A stretch of DNA of 64,000 nucleotides from JBBQXH01 sp963710975. GTDB taxonomy: Bacteria; Actinomycetota; Thermoleophilia; Gaiellales; Gaiellaceae. Where the stretch lies: contig CAVQCG010000003.1 of the NCBI GenBank assembly GCA_963710975.1, positions 434,001 through 498,000 of the forward strand. Direction: 5' to 3'. Positions 63,749 to 64,000 of this stretch are shown here, one piece after another (the stretch's first letter is position 1; every line of letters begins with the position of its first letter). The position numbers were made by a program, and so were the translations under genes. Below the pieces are notes generated by a model that did no database searches, was not told the origin of the DNA, and worked only from the letters and a program-made list of their open reading frames with translations.

Positions 63749-64000
63749 CTAGGCGTTGTCGAGCGAGGGCAGGTAGCTCTCCTGCTCGAGCCAGTGGCCA
63801 CCGTCGATCACGAGGTTCTCGCCCGTGATCCAGCCGCCGTAGCTCGAGCAGAGGGCGGTCGACCACCACGCGACCTCCTCGGGTGTCCCGATACGCCCGA
63901 GCGGGATACTCCCGGCGACGCGCTCTCGATCGGCCTCCGTCGGCCATAGTGCTGCGCCTGCGCCCTCCGTATCGGTTGGACCGGGGCTGATGCAGTTCAC
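63749..64000 (-). CDS. SDR family oxidoreductase, C-terminal part (runs off the window)
   Basis: These are the last 83 residues of a classical short-chain dehydrogenase. The segment NCISPGPTDT follows the usual catalytic YxxxK helix, which lies beyond the window. IPLGRIGTPEEVAWWSTALC and GGWITGENLVIDGGHWLEQ are the standard C-terminal cofactor and dimer segments. The gene enters the window at 64000 and stops at 63749. Substrate and start are not visible. Confidence 0.9.
   Translation of the reverse strand: MNCISPGPTDTEGAGAALWPTEADRERVAGSIPLGRIGTPEEVAWWSTALCSSYGGWITGENLVIDGGHWLEQESYLPSLDNA

Overview
The window is a gene-dense, GC-rich chromosomal segment (about two thirds G+C by eye) with short spacers, many GTG/TTG starts and many stop/start overlaps of the ATGA/GTGA/TTGA type. 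The families present (DUF6457, DUF1272, an ECF42 sigma remnant, a 1,600-residue NAD glutamate dehydrogenase, split NAD(P) transhydrogenase, PucR and AAA-LuxR regulators) point to a free-living soil or water actinobacterium. A deep branch such as Thermoleophilia/Gaiellales is my inference from gene content, not something the sequence proves. I see no phage, insertion sequence, CRISPR array, rRNA or origin.

Layout. 0-4.1 kb: divergent tRNA-Val and tRNA-Glu, a VOC protein, a DUF4242 protein and a badly interrupted LuxR-type ATPase regulator. Bases 1-218 hold nothing I recognise. 4.2-8 kb: a BBE-type FAD oxidase, two poorly characterised proteins and a GerMN/Gmad2 lipoprotein, followed by an 18-bp inverted repeat. 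8-11.7 kb: pntB, pntAB, pntAA and an SDR. 11.7-18 kb: a forward operon of MFS, DUF6457, nitronate monooxygenase, SDR, glycogen-debranching-like enzyme and glycosyltransferase. 18-21.6 kb: a DUF1269 protein, then the purine operon purM-purN-purH. 21.7-34 kb: PucR regulator and MFS, then an amine/amino-acid oxidation block. That block has a class III aminotransferase, a CarH-like MerR-B12 regulator and a trimethylamine-dehydrogenase-like flavoprotein on one strand. On the other strand it has a sarcosine-oxidase-like protein, a ThDP enzyme, a class I/II aminotransferase and an aromatic hydroxylase. 34-40.6 kb: a potDBCA-type polyamine ABC importer led by a TetR gene with a palindromic operator, divergent from a C45/AAT-like hydrolase. 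40.6-51 kb (reverse): acyl-CoA synthetase, enoyl-CoA hydratase, sigma remnant, MOSC protein, GSA-type aminotransferase and NAD-GDH. 51-64 kb: thioesterase, a second OYE/FeS/FAD flavoprotein, cupins, an ATP-grasp ligase, a flippase-like membrane protein, a MacB-like ABC exporter with a decapitated adaptor, aldo-keto reductase, zinc alcohol dehydrogenase, M20 peptidase, acyl-CoA dehydrogenase and the end of an SDR.

The central theme is uptake and oxidation of amines and amino acids: polyamine importer, several aminotransferases, amine-oxidising flavoproteins and glutamate dehydrogenase. Fatty acyl/CoA chemistry surrounds it.

The most striking property is base-level. Twelve well-conserved genes are interrupted by seventeen single extra bases, all of the same sign (+1), while I could place only two shifts of the opposite sign. 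An insertion-biased sequence error is the simplest reading. Where a gene is interrupted I give the whole span and the position of the shift, and lengths assume it is repaired.
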